A DNA stretch of 64,000 bases from Dipylidium caninum (lineage: Eukaryota > Platyhelminthes > Cestoda > Cyclophyllidea > Dipylidiidae): positions 1,240,001 to 1,304,000 of the forward strand of contig QEYB01000266.1 in the NCBI GenBank assembly GCA_017562135.1, in the 5' to 3' direction. A program made the translations under genes and the position numbers. Under the pieces are notes generated by a model that saw nothing but the letters and a program-made list of their open reading frames with translations, searched no databases and was not told the origin of the DNA. Position 1 is the stretch's first letter; each line of letters opens with the position of its first letter. Positions 19,001 to 32,300 of this stretch are shown here, in pieces.

Positions 19001-22000
19001 GCTACCTTACTTTCGTGTTTCTGTTACTATTGCGCAAAGTAGGCTAGATTCACAATGTATCGCCTATCAACCGCATCAGCATTTCCTTAATGCCTCTTTT
19101 TGACAGAACGTTTTTTCCGCTACAAAGGCGCCGAAACCCCCCTACTAAAACGTATTCATTTAATCGAATTAGAAGGAAGCTATTGACGACAATTTCTAGT
19201 TTGCAGTAATTTTGCCGAATTTTATGGTGACCATTAAGTCACGCATGCACTACACTGCGTTCTTGCGTCCATAGGGCTGCTATGTGCTACAGATTTTTCA
19301 ATCTGTGAAGTGGGTCTAATGCAAAATGCTCCCTTGTTTTCGTGTGGATACTGCGAAGTCTCCGGGGATTATAGCTTCTTATAATTTTCTAATTCATGTA
19401 TTGCCACAAAATAGACTTCATCCTTCTGTAAATTGTAAAACAGCAGGAGTGCCCTTCATACTAAGCTTTTCTGATCAACTCGTCGCTGACTTAAGGCATG
19501 GGTGAGGAGGAAGTGGTGGAAGTAAAAGTCTGTAGACATAAACATTCAGGTTGTTACGGCAACTAACCCTTTAAGTCACTTCTTCTAGATTTCTATTTAT
19601 CGTTGTCAGTCATGTAAGTCATACTTTGTGTTCTTGAATTTTGAGGTTTGAGTTTTCTAACCCCTTTTTCTATCCACTTCGCATCCTCGTTGATTTGTAC
19701 TGGAGTGGATAATCGGGAAGTAACAGTTTCTCAACAAGGATATTACACGGGAATTAGTGTTGATGTGCATTGATTTTTTTTCTTCAGTGGACATTCTGTG
19801 ATAGTGGGCATGTTAATAGTATTTTTATTATTGCCGCAATTGTTACGGTTCCTTCCGGAGTCCTTCGCAGGTACTGTCCTCAATGGAGTTTCAGCTTTGC
19901 GAATAATTTTCAGCTTATGAATAGTTTTATTTGTGGAAGTTGTCTATGGACACACCTTTGCAGCCACTTGTCATCATTTTCCCTTTCAAGTAGGATTAAA
20001 AGTCGAATGAAATATCTCAGGTCCTGCATTTTAAGGGTCTTCGTTTAATAGGTGTCGTTTTCACTTGTTATTTTAATTCACGGGTCATCTCTTTGATGAT
20101 TTTTTCTGCAATTCCAGAATGACTCTGGTTTTTGTGTAATTTCGAATAAAGGAGCTTGTTTACCATGTGTCCTGGCCTACTTCACTTATGCTAGTACCCT
20201 TCCAACCTCTATTTATGTCGTCAGTAGAAATTTACCATTTTGGTACATGTTGGGTGTTGACAAAAGTCCTAACAAACGGAACGTATCGACGTTTAGTATT
20301 GGAGTTATCAACTCACATTATAATGCCTGAGTGAGCCTACGGGAACCCAATCGCTGTTTGTGGCCCAGTGAGGGTGATGCCTGTTAAAATACATTACGAA
20401 TGAACAGCGCTACTTATATCGAGATAATAAACAATATTTATTGAAAAGTGCAGGTGTGCAGCAGCAAAAGTGAGTGATCGTTGGCGGGGCGATAATGTAT
20501 AGGGAAATTGGTTGCCTTATATTTACTACCAAAATAATTGCTCCTTCAGTGTTTCATAATCATACCCACACAGATGGAAGAAAAATAGCCAAATCGGGGT
20601 AGGGATTGACCACGAGTCAAAAAACAAGAGGAAAAATTGCATGTTGCTGATCGGTAAGTTTACTGTCTTGGTTTTTTTACGAAGAATTACGTATAATTGA
20701 AATAAAATTGTGCATCGTAGGTGGTCTTGGTTGAGCAGCATGATCTTGGCATCACACAAATAGTTTCGAGTAAACTTTTGGTGTTTTTCGCTAACTTCCC
20801 ATTTGGGCCAGCATTGTCTGACCATTGACATCTCAGTAATGTAGGGGTATAGAATATCATCCAGGCATTCTTGTCTTTATTTTCTACTGCGTCTGATGGC
20901 GAGAATGGTCTTGAGTTAAATAGGGCTGTAGTACTGAATGCAGGAGCACGGACTGTGACATGTCAACGAAATATTTCATAACTGAAGGGCGGGGTCCTCA
21001 GTTCTCACCAAGCCATTTTGTGGTCATACCATTGCTAACCACTTGTCTCTGTACTAGGTTAAGCATTGTAATCATTTTATTTTACAAGGAATATTAATTT
21101 GCCTCCCGGTCATTATTTTCGTACCTAAGGTTGGGCATTTGATCACCTTGGATATAGTAATGTGATGTTAGGTTCTCGGAGACTTACGCGTTTGAGTGGG
21201 AATATCTTGCACTGTCTGGTCATTTTGATACCTCCTCCACCAGAGGGAGACGCCAAGCCAGGTGAATGCTGGGAGAGAGCCGATAGTTCAATATTTGGCA
21301 CTCGGTGTCTCTAGGGTTTATTCTCTTATTCTGTTTCATGAATCCATTTATTTATTTTTCAAAGAATTGATTTAGTTTTTGCTTTTTGCTCTCCAAGGAC
21401 TTGGGACTTTACTTTTTTCCACGGTGACACGTCACTTCGCTGTACAAACAGATACAAAATCTTTCCATCCTCAGACAATTTAAAAATACTTCTGAGACGT
21501 TGCGATAGGGATTCTCGTGAATTGAGCATCACCTCTGCCAGTCAAGGATGAGACAGCCATTTGCAGTTATCGGGAATCGACAGTAGTGCCCAAGTCTGCT
21601 CCGTCCGGTTTTTTACATTTTTCTTAACGGTAATTGACGTAGGTAAGTTTCATAGAGTACAATCACTCATGGCCTCCCGTTTGTCACTGGAATCCTCGAC
21701 ACTTGGACTTTTAGACTTCAGATCCGAAGCTCGTGTATTAGCGTTTTTGTGTCGCTTTTAATTGTGTTATCACCATTCATATTTACAGTAAGAAGGACGT
21801 GTCGCTGTGCCATTGAGGCCGTTATGCCCGACATAAATAAGGACCACCCGAAAATCGCACCTTGGGCGTGGTAGGGGCCGCGCCCAGACTGAATGCAGTT
21901 GTACTCTTGTCCTTGTACATAATTTAGTAACAGATGTTGTCCAACCTCCAAACGAGTAAAGCCGAGTCTCATTTCCAAGTACGTCGAGGGTGTGTAGCGC

Positions 22001-23211
22001 CTTCTTCGCCTACTGTGAAGGGGAGGATTACTACAGTCAGCGCTAATTCGACACTGTTTTGATCAGCCTCTAGCTGCAGTAGGTCAAAAGGTTTGTCTGG
22101 AAGACGGTGTCAATATGTCTCAAGCCGGTTATCTAGTGGTCTTGTGCTCAATTAACCCGTCTTCAAGTAACCCACCACTTATTATTACGTTTACGCTCTC
22201 AGCTCCGGGATCTACGTCTGCTAAGGTCGTTTTGACGAAGGGCTTTATGGAAAAGACCATGAAAAAGCAATGTCAGTGGAGGTTTGCTATTGCTGAAGCG
22301 GGCGCACACTTCTGGCCACCACAAAAAAAGATCGGTGGTGCGAGTCCTTGGGAGATGGGGACGAGCAGTGGAGCATCTTGGAAAGTGGTCAGTTGAACTA
22401 GCGTGCGTTAGTATCAAGCTTAATGTTCTGTGACTGCTCCGACCATCTGGTCGCAACAGCGTCCAGTACACGTGTATCTATGGATGCTTCAGTGCGATCT
22501 AAATGAAAGTCGCCACTTTAACTCTGGACAGACGTCGACGCTGATAATTGTTATGTCCGGTAGATCACGTTTCGACTCGGATGATGTCAGCGGATCGAAG
22601 AATATGTCTCTAGCGACACAGACCCCACTAACCCGTTCGTCTAAAGTCGTTTGGTAAGTGATAGTCGAGCAATTATGGTGCCCTTTGGATCTGGCGCATC
22701 TCGCTTAGGTGACTTGTGGTGAGTCGTATTATCTGACCCTGGAATTCGACGCTTTTGCGGCAAGTGTATGAGGGTGCTTTCGAGTTGAGTTGTTGTGGTC
22801 TGGGGTATTTCCTAATGAAGAGGTTTCTCATGAACGCCATTTTAAGGGTTCACGAGGCGATCCGATCTACGATACAGACGTGACACCCTCAAGGTGTTCA
22901 TACTCTCCTTGAAATGTCTTTTTCTCATCCTGTTTCGCTACTCAGGTAGACAAAGCATTGGGGAAGACCATTCCCCAGGGGACCTACTTCTGTGAGTGAG
23001 GATAGTTGAGGAGTACTGAGAACGTAGTGCTCGGGTCCGAGCTAGGGGGATTGTCTCTTGCAGTCGAAACGAGGTTTCAGTGCAGAAACATTAAGCCCAC
23101 GCCACAGCAGGTGCACCACAAACGCCTTTAACGCGCACACCCATCTTAGAATATGTAAACACGCACGCACCACCTCACGTCGACCGAGTGCCTGATTGGC
23201 TCTGACGTGGT
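16061..23211. other. Long gene-poor region between divergent DCAF11 and NFAT5-like genes
   Basis: About 7.2 kb without a supported gene. It presumably holds the 5' regions of both divergent genes. Stops are dense: I know of no open frame of 60 codons or more on either strand between about 16.8 and 19.8 kb. Frames at 20.5-22.7 kb (up to about 100 codons) have no recognisable motif. No tRNA, rRNA or clear transposon end was seen. Confidence 0.5.
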
Positions 23212-23355
23212 GCATACACGCACATGCCATACACACGCGTAACTGCATTCATGCGTGTGTGTATATGTGTGTGTATGGCATACCCTTGTGCTTACTCCAC
23301 CTTCCATACACAAACACACACACGCACGCATACACGCGCACACGCAAATACACAC
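23212..23355. repeat. Imperfect (CA)n/(TG)n tract
   Basis: Alternating purine-pyrimidine dinucleotides: first CA-type, then TG-type (about 23250-23275), then CA-type again up to 23355, ending 20 bp before the chosen NFAT5-like start codon. The inverted CA/TG/CA arrangement could form a hairpin or Z-DNA. It keeps the frame upstream of the start codon open, which makes an upstream ATG at 23196 look coding when it probably is not. Confidence 0.7.
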
Positions 23356-23375
23356 ATTGTTTTCATATCCAACTC

Positions 23376-26300
23376 ATGGATTTCTCCACCAACGCTGCTG
23401 GAACTGGCGTCTTCACTGGCTCGCCCGTTCAGCAACAGTTTCAGTCCAAGATGTTCACTTCCATGGACTATTCCCATGCCAGTGTAGCTGCTGCAGCTGC
23501 CGCTCTCTCCATAGGGCAACAAGAGCGATGCCTCGTGGATGACATGCGTTTTTCCACCGACAACGGCAATGGTAGTGGTTCGGCCAGCGTTAATAGCGGT
23601 AGTGACTTAAAACACCTTAGCTACCAGCCCAACGGAGGTTCAATGAAGGCTGGATCTAGCGGTTTAATGACCGCTCCAACGCATTCTGTGGGCGGCGACT
23701 TCGGAGAGTTGATGGATGGCCAAGGCGGGTTCGCTCCTACCGGTGGCTGCAGTACGAGCGAGAGGAGAGGAAGTGGGAGCGATGACAGAGGCATACCTCG
23801 GACGCCTAAGAGAGAAAATTGCGCGAATGGCACAGCAGAAAATCCCTCTATTCATTCACCCGCACTGGTCGGCGGACAAATGACCTTCCAGGAATTGACT
23901 GCTATGCATACGGAGTCTATGGACTTTGGTGTGGGTGCAGAGACGTCACCGGTAAGAGTCACCTTCTCTCGCTTGTTTGAAAACAGCCAAATTGGCTCTG
24001 GCCAACTTATGTACACGTTCTTAAATCAGTGGATTTCTAGTGCATATCTGAAAAGTCCCCTTATTCTTGAAATCACCGCAGTATATCAGTGTTAGAAGTG
24101 GCTTCCTTAAATGGACCAATACGCCCAACGTTTACAGCATTGGCTTTATTTCATCATCTCCATTTACGATGTGGGTTCCAGACGGTGTCCACCAATTCCT
24201 CATTCGCCTCGTCACACCATTTGAGGAGGGGACTCTGCCACTGGCCTCTTCGTGTGCCCCATTGGGGTCCAACCTTGTGTGGAACAGTTGACTATTTTGG
24301 CTCGCATGAGTCGATGTGAGCAAAGAAAGTGGTGAGGTGTCTGCCTAGCTAAATGGATGTGGCCTCCGTGTAGTTTACTGGAACTAATTACGGAGGGCAG
24401 TGATATATTGGCAAGTTAAACCGACCTTGCCACCTCCATCAGACCACTGAAGATCTGAAAGAAAGGCTCTCGACAACGAATGCGTGCGTTTGGTTCACAC
24501 AGTATGATTTAGACGAGTTGTGGCTTAATCAATATTCTTAAAAGAAAGAGAAATACTACTACATTTTTCAGCCTGGGTTTGTTTAGCTTACTTAGTCTTT
24601 ACGCCCACCAATTGCTGTCACTCATGGCTCTTCGTTGCTTTGAAAAGTTGACCACTTGATTGATGCATCTCCTGTCAAGTGTGGATATAACTTTGGCGGC
24701 TAATTGTTGGAGGAATTAGCCGTCCCAATCTCCTCCACGCACTCCATGCCATGAAACGCGTTTCCTTGATCAGGAAGCTGGGTACAGCGAAGATGGTCCT
24801 TAGGTTCTCCGTGCGGACTAAACTGGTTGGGTCTTGCACGCCATGTGCTTACTTCATGTCTGCCATAGCAGAGGCAAAAGTGTGCGTGTACAAGTAAACA
24901 CCGCCGCCATAAGTCGCACCTACACACACACGCAGACGTGCTCGTGTTGTCACCGCGGGTGTTAGGGTGTAGACGTGCTGAAATCCTTACATCCATTGCT
25001 GCGGTGTAACCCATGTGGGTGCCAGTCAGAGATGTCAGGGTCCCCATAGGGGCAACCGTTTGAACTCTCAACTGACGGCTCAGTTCTGTCCTCGGTGAGG
25101 TCGACGTTTCACTGCCATTCGCCTCGGCGCACATCCTGATATTTTTGCACTGCGAGTAGCGTACTTTTGATGTCGAAAGTAGAAAAATTTACATGACATA
25201 CGCGAGTACCCAAGTCTGGTCATAGTTTACCGTTCCGGGTTGACACAGAGAGCGCGTTACGGCAACACTCTGATACCCCACACGGTGGTCACATTGCCTT
25301 CCGCTAACAGCCAAGGGCAAGCTTGCTGTCTTGGTAGTCCCGTGCCCCACGTGTGCAGGAGGTGATGTCACCAAGATTCCAGTCCATCACTACTCCAGCT
25401 GCATTGTTGAGGACGGAGGTTACCTGCACATTTACATCCAAGTCAAATATCCCACCTGTTACCCAAACACACACACACACACACACAAGGGGGTTGTAAT
25501 CATTTCTAGCAGAGCACATTGTTGTGCGAGGCAAATAGTAACTTACCGAGTTTCCGCATGCATCTCGTCATCGCGACTGGCGTAGGCAGAGGAGACAGTT
25601 CGGAACATCCATTTAGCTTGTGTTTGGTCAACCAGGGTGAGGCCAATGAGGGAACACTCACATGCCTGCGCACACACACACACGGTGTGAACGCGATCGC
25701 AGAGCTTGTGCCTCTCCCCTTTCCTCCTCCCCTCCCGTCGTCTTGACTACACCACCGAAAGGCAGATTGATACTCAGCCAATAGCAAAATGAAGGCATCT
25801 GCATTTCCAACATACCGAGGAGCAGTGGGTGGTCACATCCTGAAACGACGTGTCCATTAACTGACAATTCTACGCTTGCTTGCCTTTCCTTGCATAGCGC
25901 TTCCGGAAAGACGAGCAGCAGTGCCTGTTGCGACTATGTTAAAAGATATGGCGGTAGTCTTTGTCTGTTCGGAGTGCGATTGAAACGGAACTTTGGGTTA
26001 TTTTGCGAGATGAGACTCGGGCTTCCAGGGATCGCAAGTGGTGTCTGCTCTAGCACCAACAGGTATGGGAGCGCTCTGTCTGTGCTGATGAAGCTTCTCT
26101 CTCCAGAGAAGCTATCGCCGTTGATCACGTGGATTACAAGCACTTCTGTTGTTCTGACTGGTTTTATTACCTTATGAAATCTCGTGCAGACTGCTCCATT
26201 TTTATTAGTGTGCTTCGCAACTCGGGACATGAGTCCGGTGCCCTGGGGCGCGAGAGGGCGTAAACCGTGCTTTACACGAATTGACTGCATATTTGTCGGC

Positions 26301-29300
26301 CACACGCTGCCCTATGCAACACTACTCGAACGGCGGTGACGCGCCTGCTAGGCTCGACTGTACAGCCACTCGGCAGCACGAAGAAGCAGCAGTTACGGGC
26401 GGGGAAACTTAGCCCCCTGCCTCTCAGGAAAACAGGAGTTCTCCTTCTCTTGGTCGAAGTCTATTCGCGGTGTCGAATAAGAGGACTGGAGGACAGAGGA
26501 ACTTCTTCTTGTGATCGAGATTTCATCACTAAGTCAAAAAAACTACATGTATGTACAAATATATACACAGACACACACTTAGAGAGGCAGGAGTTTGAGG
26601 CCGCACCTCAAATTGCACAAGTTAATTGAGAAGTTGAGGCCTCACCACTCGCAGTATGCTCAACGCGGCATCAATTACGTTTGTGTGTATGCACGCGCTG
26701 CAAGGAGGCGACAGCAACTTCTCTCTGACAGTTTGACCTGAGCAGATCATTAAAGGGTGGCTGCGAGGGAACGGCGTGACAAATGCTGGCTCTGGGTGAT
26801 GCAACCACCACTGACATGTTTGATCGATAGCCCGACGACTCTGGTGCCTTCACGCGGGAGTGACGGCTGCCGGCGACCTTCACTTGCATCTCTCGCAATT
26901 CACACCGCTCAGGCTCGTCTCTCGCGCGGTGAGAAGCTTTGCCAGTTTGTCGAGGCATCGGTGCCTTCGTCTCGTACTGACATTCCAATTAACCGGGGGA
27001 GTATCTTATGGTCAACCTTCTTAATCAGCCTCTACCTCCTTTGAATGAGGCTGAATACCGCGTTAAAAGTAAGGGCGCCTTACTTGTCCTACTCAGAGCA
27101 CGAGAAGTGAACATGTGGAGCGTCTGTTCTCGGTTCATCTTTTGTAGGTGCAATTTTGTGTAGCGCGCTCCGTTGTTGACGGCTGCAGTGGAGGCGCGGT
27201 GCACAAAAAACGACGTTTAATGATGCCGGGCCTACTTGACGTTACAATTTCTCCCTCAGGGGAATCTGTGAGCCGTCACAACTAGCAAATCGCAGCGGTC
27301 CAGGATAAAATTTACTCTAAAGTACGCGTTTCAGGGAAGTGAGGAGAATAAAGCGGAGCCCTCCAAATGCCAACAGGACGGCGGCGGACAACCGCGGGGG
27401 AGAAGTGAAGATGCAAGAGAGTGTCCTTCAAACCATCGCATTACGAATGACGTTGCGGTTAGCGTACATATGCACCCGTTTCCACACTACAGTTCACAGC
27501 TTGACAGACAAGACGGTGTGAACTGCCTTGGTTTTCGAGTGTTAGGATGGAGTGACACCACTTTCTGCTGACCTCCGAGGACCGCTAACAATGGGCTCCC
27601 GCTGAGCCGCGATACCGTCTCCTCATACCACTTCTCACTGATCTTGCCTATATGCAGCACCTCCGTTTACCTTGACGCTTATTTTTTCACCAAATTGTGG
27701 TACTGGAGGGGGTCCGTTGGCTTTCGCGCACTAAATTAAGTAGTTTGGGGGCACTTTCCCAAGTCACAGGTGAGTTGGGGCGACTTGGCCACGCATACTA
27801 GCAGTTTTCCTCCTCTTCCACCTAGGAGTGTGTCGCGGCAGGATAGACCACCTCAGCCTGTCAAGGGTCGCTCTCGCGGTGAGACACGAGACCTTTGCAA
27901 AGTGTTCTCCCTTGTTTCTTTTTCACTAGGCAGTGTTTGGGGGCCTTTGGCTGCTAACCACGCCAATGATACGGCGAAAAGAAGTCGGGCCACCTTAGTT
28001 AATGGTTGCATGCACACAAATAAATCAACCTGCCTTTTTACCGTTTCATCGTCCCTACAAGAGTCGTTGGTGTCGGGCCACAGTTAAAAGGCAGTTAGTT
28101 GCGCTTTATGGTACCTGAGGCGAAGCTAACCGAGGATTTCGGTCTGTTTCACAAGTGAGGCTTGGTTCATTTTTATAACAAAAATGTTGGAAGGAGCCAA
28201 TTGGAGAAGTCCTCTGGTTTACAGTGCACTTTCACTAACTTTCTCCGTCTTTGAACCTCACCCGTGGATTCCCTCACTCTCTCTTGCGGTGAAACTCGAA
28301 AACATCACTTTCTGTTTGGTTGGGGCAAGGAATGGGACTGTGCTTATTTTGGTCGTGTTTCGTTGCGCACCCGGGAGGGCACAAAGAGGATGGAAAAGGG
28401 CCTATGCTTCGAGGTCGCGAAAAGCATCTAACAGTCTCTACTCAGTCGCAAGTAACCAAAATACCGTGAATGGTGGACACATCACATGTTCTACATCGTC
28501 CCAATAGATAATCACCTCTGTGACTGTTGACAGAGCATAGTATCCTCATTACCGATAGGGAAAATAGGCCTTTCTAAGCCTAGGCCAACAGGAAATGGGT
28601 TATTAGTGTTCTTCCTCCCTACCCTTTATTAGGAAGCCTCTTCCAGCTGCCGTAAGCGCCGACTTCCGCCTCAACACCCTTATTCTACCGAGTATTTTAC
28701 CTCGGAGACAAACGCGGCTGCGACCGAGGCGATGCTGCAAATGAGTCAGTCGCCGCCACCTCCGCCACCAGACTACTGTTATACGCCAGACAGCTCCTCT
28801 CCGGGAAGGTCCAGCACCTCTCCGCTCGTGAGGCGTCAAATGACTCGGTCGTCGCCTCAGCCCCCGCAGCCACCAGCGCCGTCCACGAAATCAGAACCGA
28901 GCCAAAACAAACGCTATCAACCCGATGCCACGCTGATGCGGCGAAGCAGCCGACTGACGCAGGCTCAGATGCAACACCAACAGCAGTATGTGACCTCTCA
29001 GAAGGTGTGTTGATTGGAACAGCCTGAAACTAACTCCCCCCCCCCCATTTCGGTTGATATGACGTGACCTGAGTTAGTTCACCATTTAGAGTTGTTGAGG
29101 TGTGAAAATGAACTCGATTTTTTGCCATAGGGTGGGGGGAGGGGAGCAGAGAGAGGGTTTGAAGCCTCGCGCACCCGCTGGTTCAAGTGTAACAGAAGTG
29201 ATTACCGGGCCAGCACGAGGATCAAATAAAATGGACTGCTTATCTGTTCTTCCCCAACTTCTCATCATTGGCTACTATTTCTGTGAAGGGAGACCGCAAA

Positions 29301-32300
29301 AAATTTGACTTATATATTTGGCGGAAGACGCGATTCAGAGGTCACGAGAACCAGTAGTCAGTCGAATTATAACGATTCCATTGCTAAATCCTATACGAGG
29401 GGAAATTTTATTCCAATTTAATTTGCCCGCAATCAGCATCTCTCGGTTGATTCTGATAAAACAAGATGGATCTGCACTGAAATTGCAAATCACGGCTGCG
29501 CATCATCCCTCCCAGAACTCTAAGCCTTTTATTCGCTTCTGCTTGGCCTGCCAGCTTTCGCTTTGTTGCTAAATAATGTTATCATCCCTTGCCATCCTCC
29601 CTTGCCGCCAAAATCGACGCCTCCTACAGCGTCGATCTCTCCTTCGGACAGAGATGATACCGCCGAATATGACAGTCAATAATGGTCGGAACGCTGCCTC
29701 ACCTCCAACTAAGCCTCGACGTCTAGGTGCTTCCATGTACAACGCAAATCAGCAGCAACATCTACAACAATTTCAAACAACGCGGAAGCAACCGGTGGCA
29801 CATCGCCAGTACGCTTTGCGTAGTTACAACAGTATTCCGAGTTTTACGAACTCGAAAACGCAGGCGATGAGACCCTCACAGTTATGGAGGTCCCCGAGGC
29901 TCGCGGTTTCTACCGCTACTGGAAATGATGTAGAAAGTCCTGCTTCTACCTCTGCTTCTGTTGTTTCACCCGCTACCAGCACTTCTGAGCAGCTAGTGAG
30001 CCAGCAGGAAGTGAGTATCCATCTCCTATGCTCCTCTACGCACTGCTTTGTGCTTTTCTTCGTTTCTGCTGCCTTTGTACATGGAGAACAGTGGAGGGAT
30101 GGAAAGGAGGATGATGAGAGTAACCTTCTATACTTTATTTTATAGTATTTCTATAACACAACCCCATCTCGACGACAGTTGAACTCCGCCCACGCTGGAG
30201 AGACCTCTGCCAGCTCCTCCAACTCGGCCTGGGGTCATATGACTCGTCAACAGGAGCTCGCCATGGTGAACAATCCACGTTGGCGTTTGCATCAAAGCAT
30301 TCCGCCTCCGCTAACATCGATGCTGGAAGAACAACATCAGCAGCAGCGACCATCACCTCCGATGCGTAAGATGTCACAATGCCCCAGTAGACAACCCATG
30401 GTGAGGCGGGTGGCGTTGACCTCTGACCAGACCATGGAGAGCACGGAGTAAGTGTGGCTTCCCTCATCCCCTTTCCTCTGCGCGAATTAATCTTGAAGTC
30501 GTCGTCTCGGTTAGCCGTCACTGACGGGACTTACTGCCGACACTCAACTGCAACATGATGAATCTTTAAAATGCATGACCCCTAGTGTCCTGAGCACACT
30601 TTACTATGCCAGTGTCCGCGATGCTCAAGCAAAACAGCCACGAGCTATTGAGTTCATCCATTTAAAGCTAGAAACCTCAATCATACCTCAGTCATGAGAT
30701 TGCAAAATATCGTCCCATCGCTTTCGGTTAAGCCAATACGCTCGAGACCCTATTGGGTCCGTGGGGAAAATGTTATTACGTTGTCCCAGTGTAGATCATA
30801 CCCACTGTGGCAAGGTATTTTTCCGTTTGCGGACGTATATCCCGATGAATGAGACTGCTTGCTTGACCGATTCGTCTACTGGCGGTTCACTCGAGGATGC
30901 GCGCTGCGGTGTGGAGAGGAGGTGAATGGACTACGAAAGTAGATGACTGTTAACACCCTAGACGGTCTTTGAGGAACTCTTTGCATTGCCCCAGCCTCAC
31001 CGACTCAATAGTCTAGTTGTTAAGACGAAGACAGATTGGTCTGTCGTCTCGTCTCTTTTTCAGACAGTTAAGGGGTGTTGCATTCCTTAATTTTCAGTCG
31101 ACCAATAGCCCAGTATTGTCTCCCAAACTCTTTTAAGTGTGTTTTCTTGAACCCGCATGCATCGATATCCCCTGTGGTGCGCCTTTGTAATCCATATCTC
31201 CAAATGAGAAGCCGTGTACTGACAAGGAGTCTGTTTACTCCTCATACCTTTTTGTGCGAAGCTATGAACGGGTCCTTCTAGCGTACGTGGCGCAAGTGGC
31301 AACTGAAAGCTTTCTCTCCTACTCGGTAAACCGCTGAAGCAGGCTTTTTTTGGGGGGAGGGAGGGGGAAGGGAGAAGTTAATGTTACCTTTGCCACTTCT
31401 CGCCACGAGCGCCGCATCCTCGACGCCCCTGGTTTAATCTCCAGACTTCTCACCATAGAAGTAGATTCAAGAAGAAAGTGAGACGATGACCGTGATCTGT
31501 CAGTGCTGAGAAGGCTTCGACGTCCCGTCTCCATGAAGACCTCTCTATCTTGTCACATGCCGTCAAAATCTCAGACCATTCCATTCACCACTCGAGCAAG
31601 CCTCAACGGCCTCCAATCCGAACACTAGTCGAAATGAGGTGATACCTCCTTCGTCGCCTCCGCTTAGCCGACTCGCTTCTGACGCCATCTCGCCATTTTC
31701 CTGACGCTTGTGTTGAGGCTTTGCAACGAAATCTTTTTGATTTTCACCTCAGACTCTCGAGCTTTCAACTGCTAGTATTGCGTGAAACCGAGCCTCCTCG
31801 GAGTTCCGGACGCATTTCGCCAGACCGAATGTCATCGGTACACGATTTTCATTAAACACCACCTTTTTCTTACCAAAAAGAAAGCTTTTTACTGAAATCG
31901 CTGTTGGATCGGGAGCTGAAGTCCAGCCGAAAAAGAGCTATTTTTGCGGCAAAACAGTGAATCAGTGCTGACTAAACTATTTAGGCGGTAAAATGGTTAG
32001 ACGGTTTTGAAGAGGAGGGTTTTTTGTCCGCACGGCACAGAGAGGTTCTAAAGATGATGACCGCTGTAATCCTTGCAGGTTCACCTACCTTTTTTGCCAT
32101 CAGCAGTCCATTTTATCCAGACGGGTATAGAGGCCATCACCTCCATGGCGGAAGTAACTCCCCTAACCATAGTTCTTCGGCTGTCCCTGCCTACTGAACG
32201 GTGTCACTTGCGTCGACATTTCAAATTGTCTTGAGTGACCCAACGAAACTCGTGTCACAACGAAGGCCTAGTTACAAGAGGTCCTCGTAACTGAATTAGA

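Noticed and set aside
23196..23375. N-terminal extension of the first NFAT5-like exon from an upstream ATG
   Set aside because: The added peptide is the translation of the CA/TG repeat (runs of Thr-His and Cys-Val) and has no protein-like character, so I used the ATG at 23376.
24700..25134. 144-codon minus-strand frame in NFAT5-like intron 1
   Set aside because: Composition is low-complexity and derived from a CA-rich region; no family similarity or splice context.
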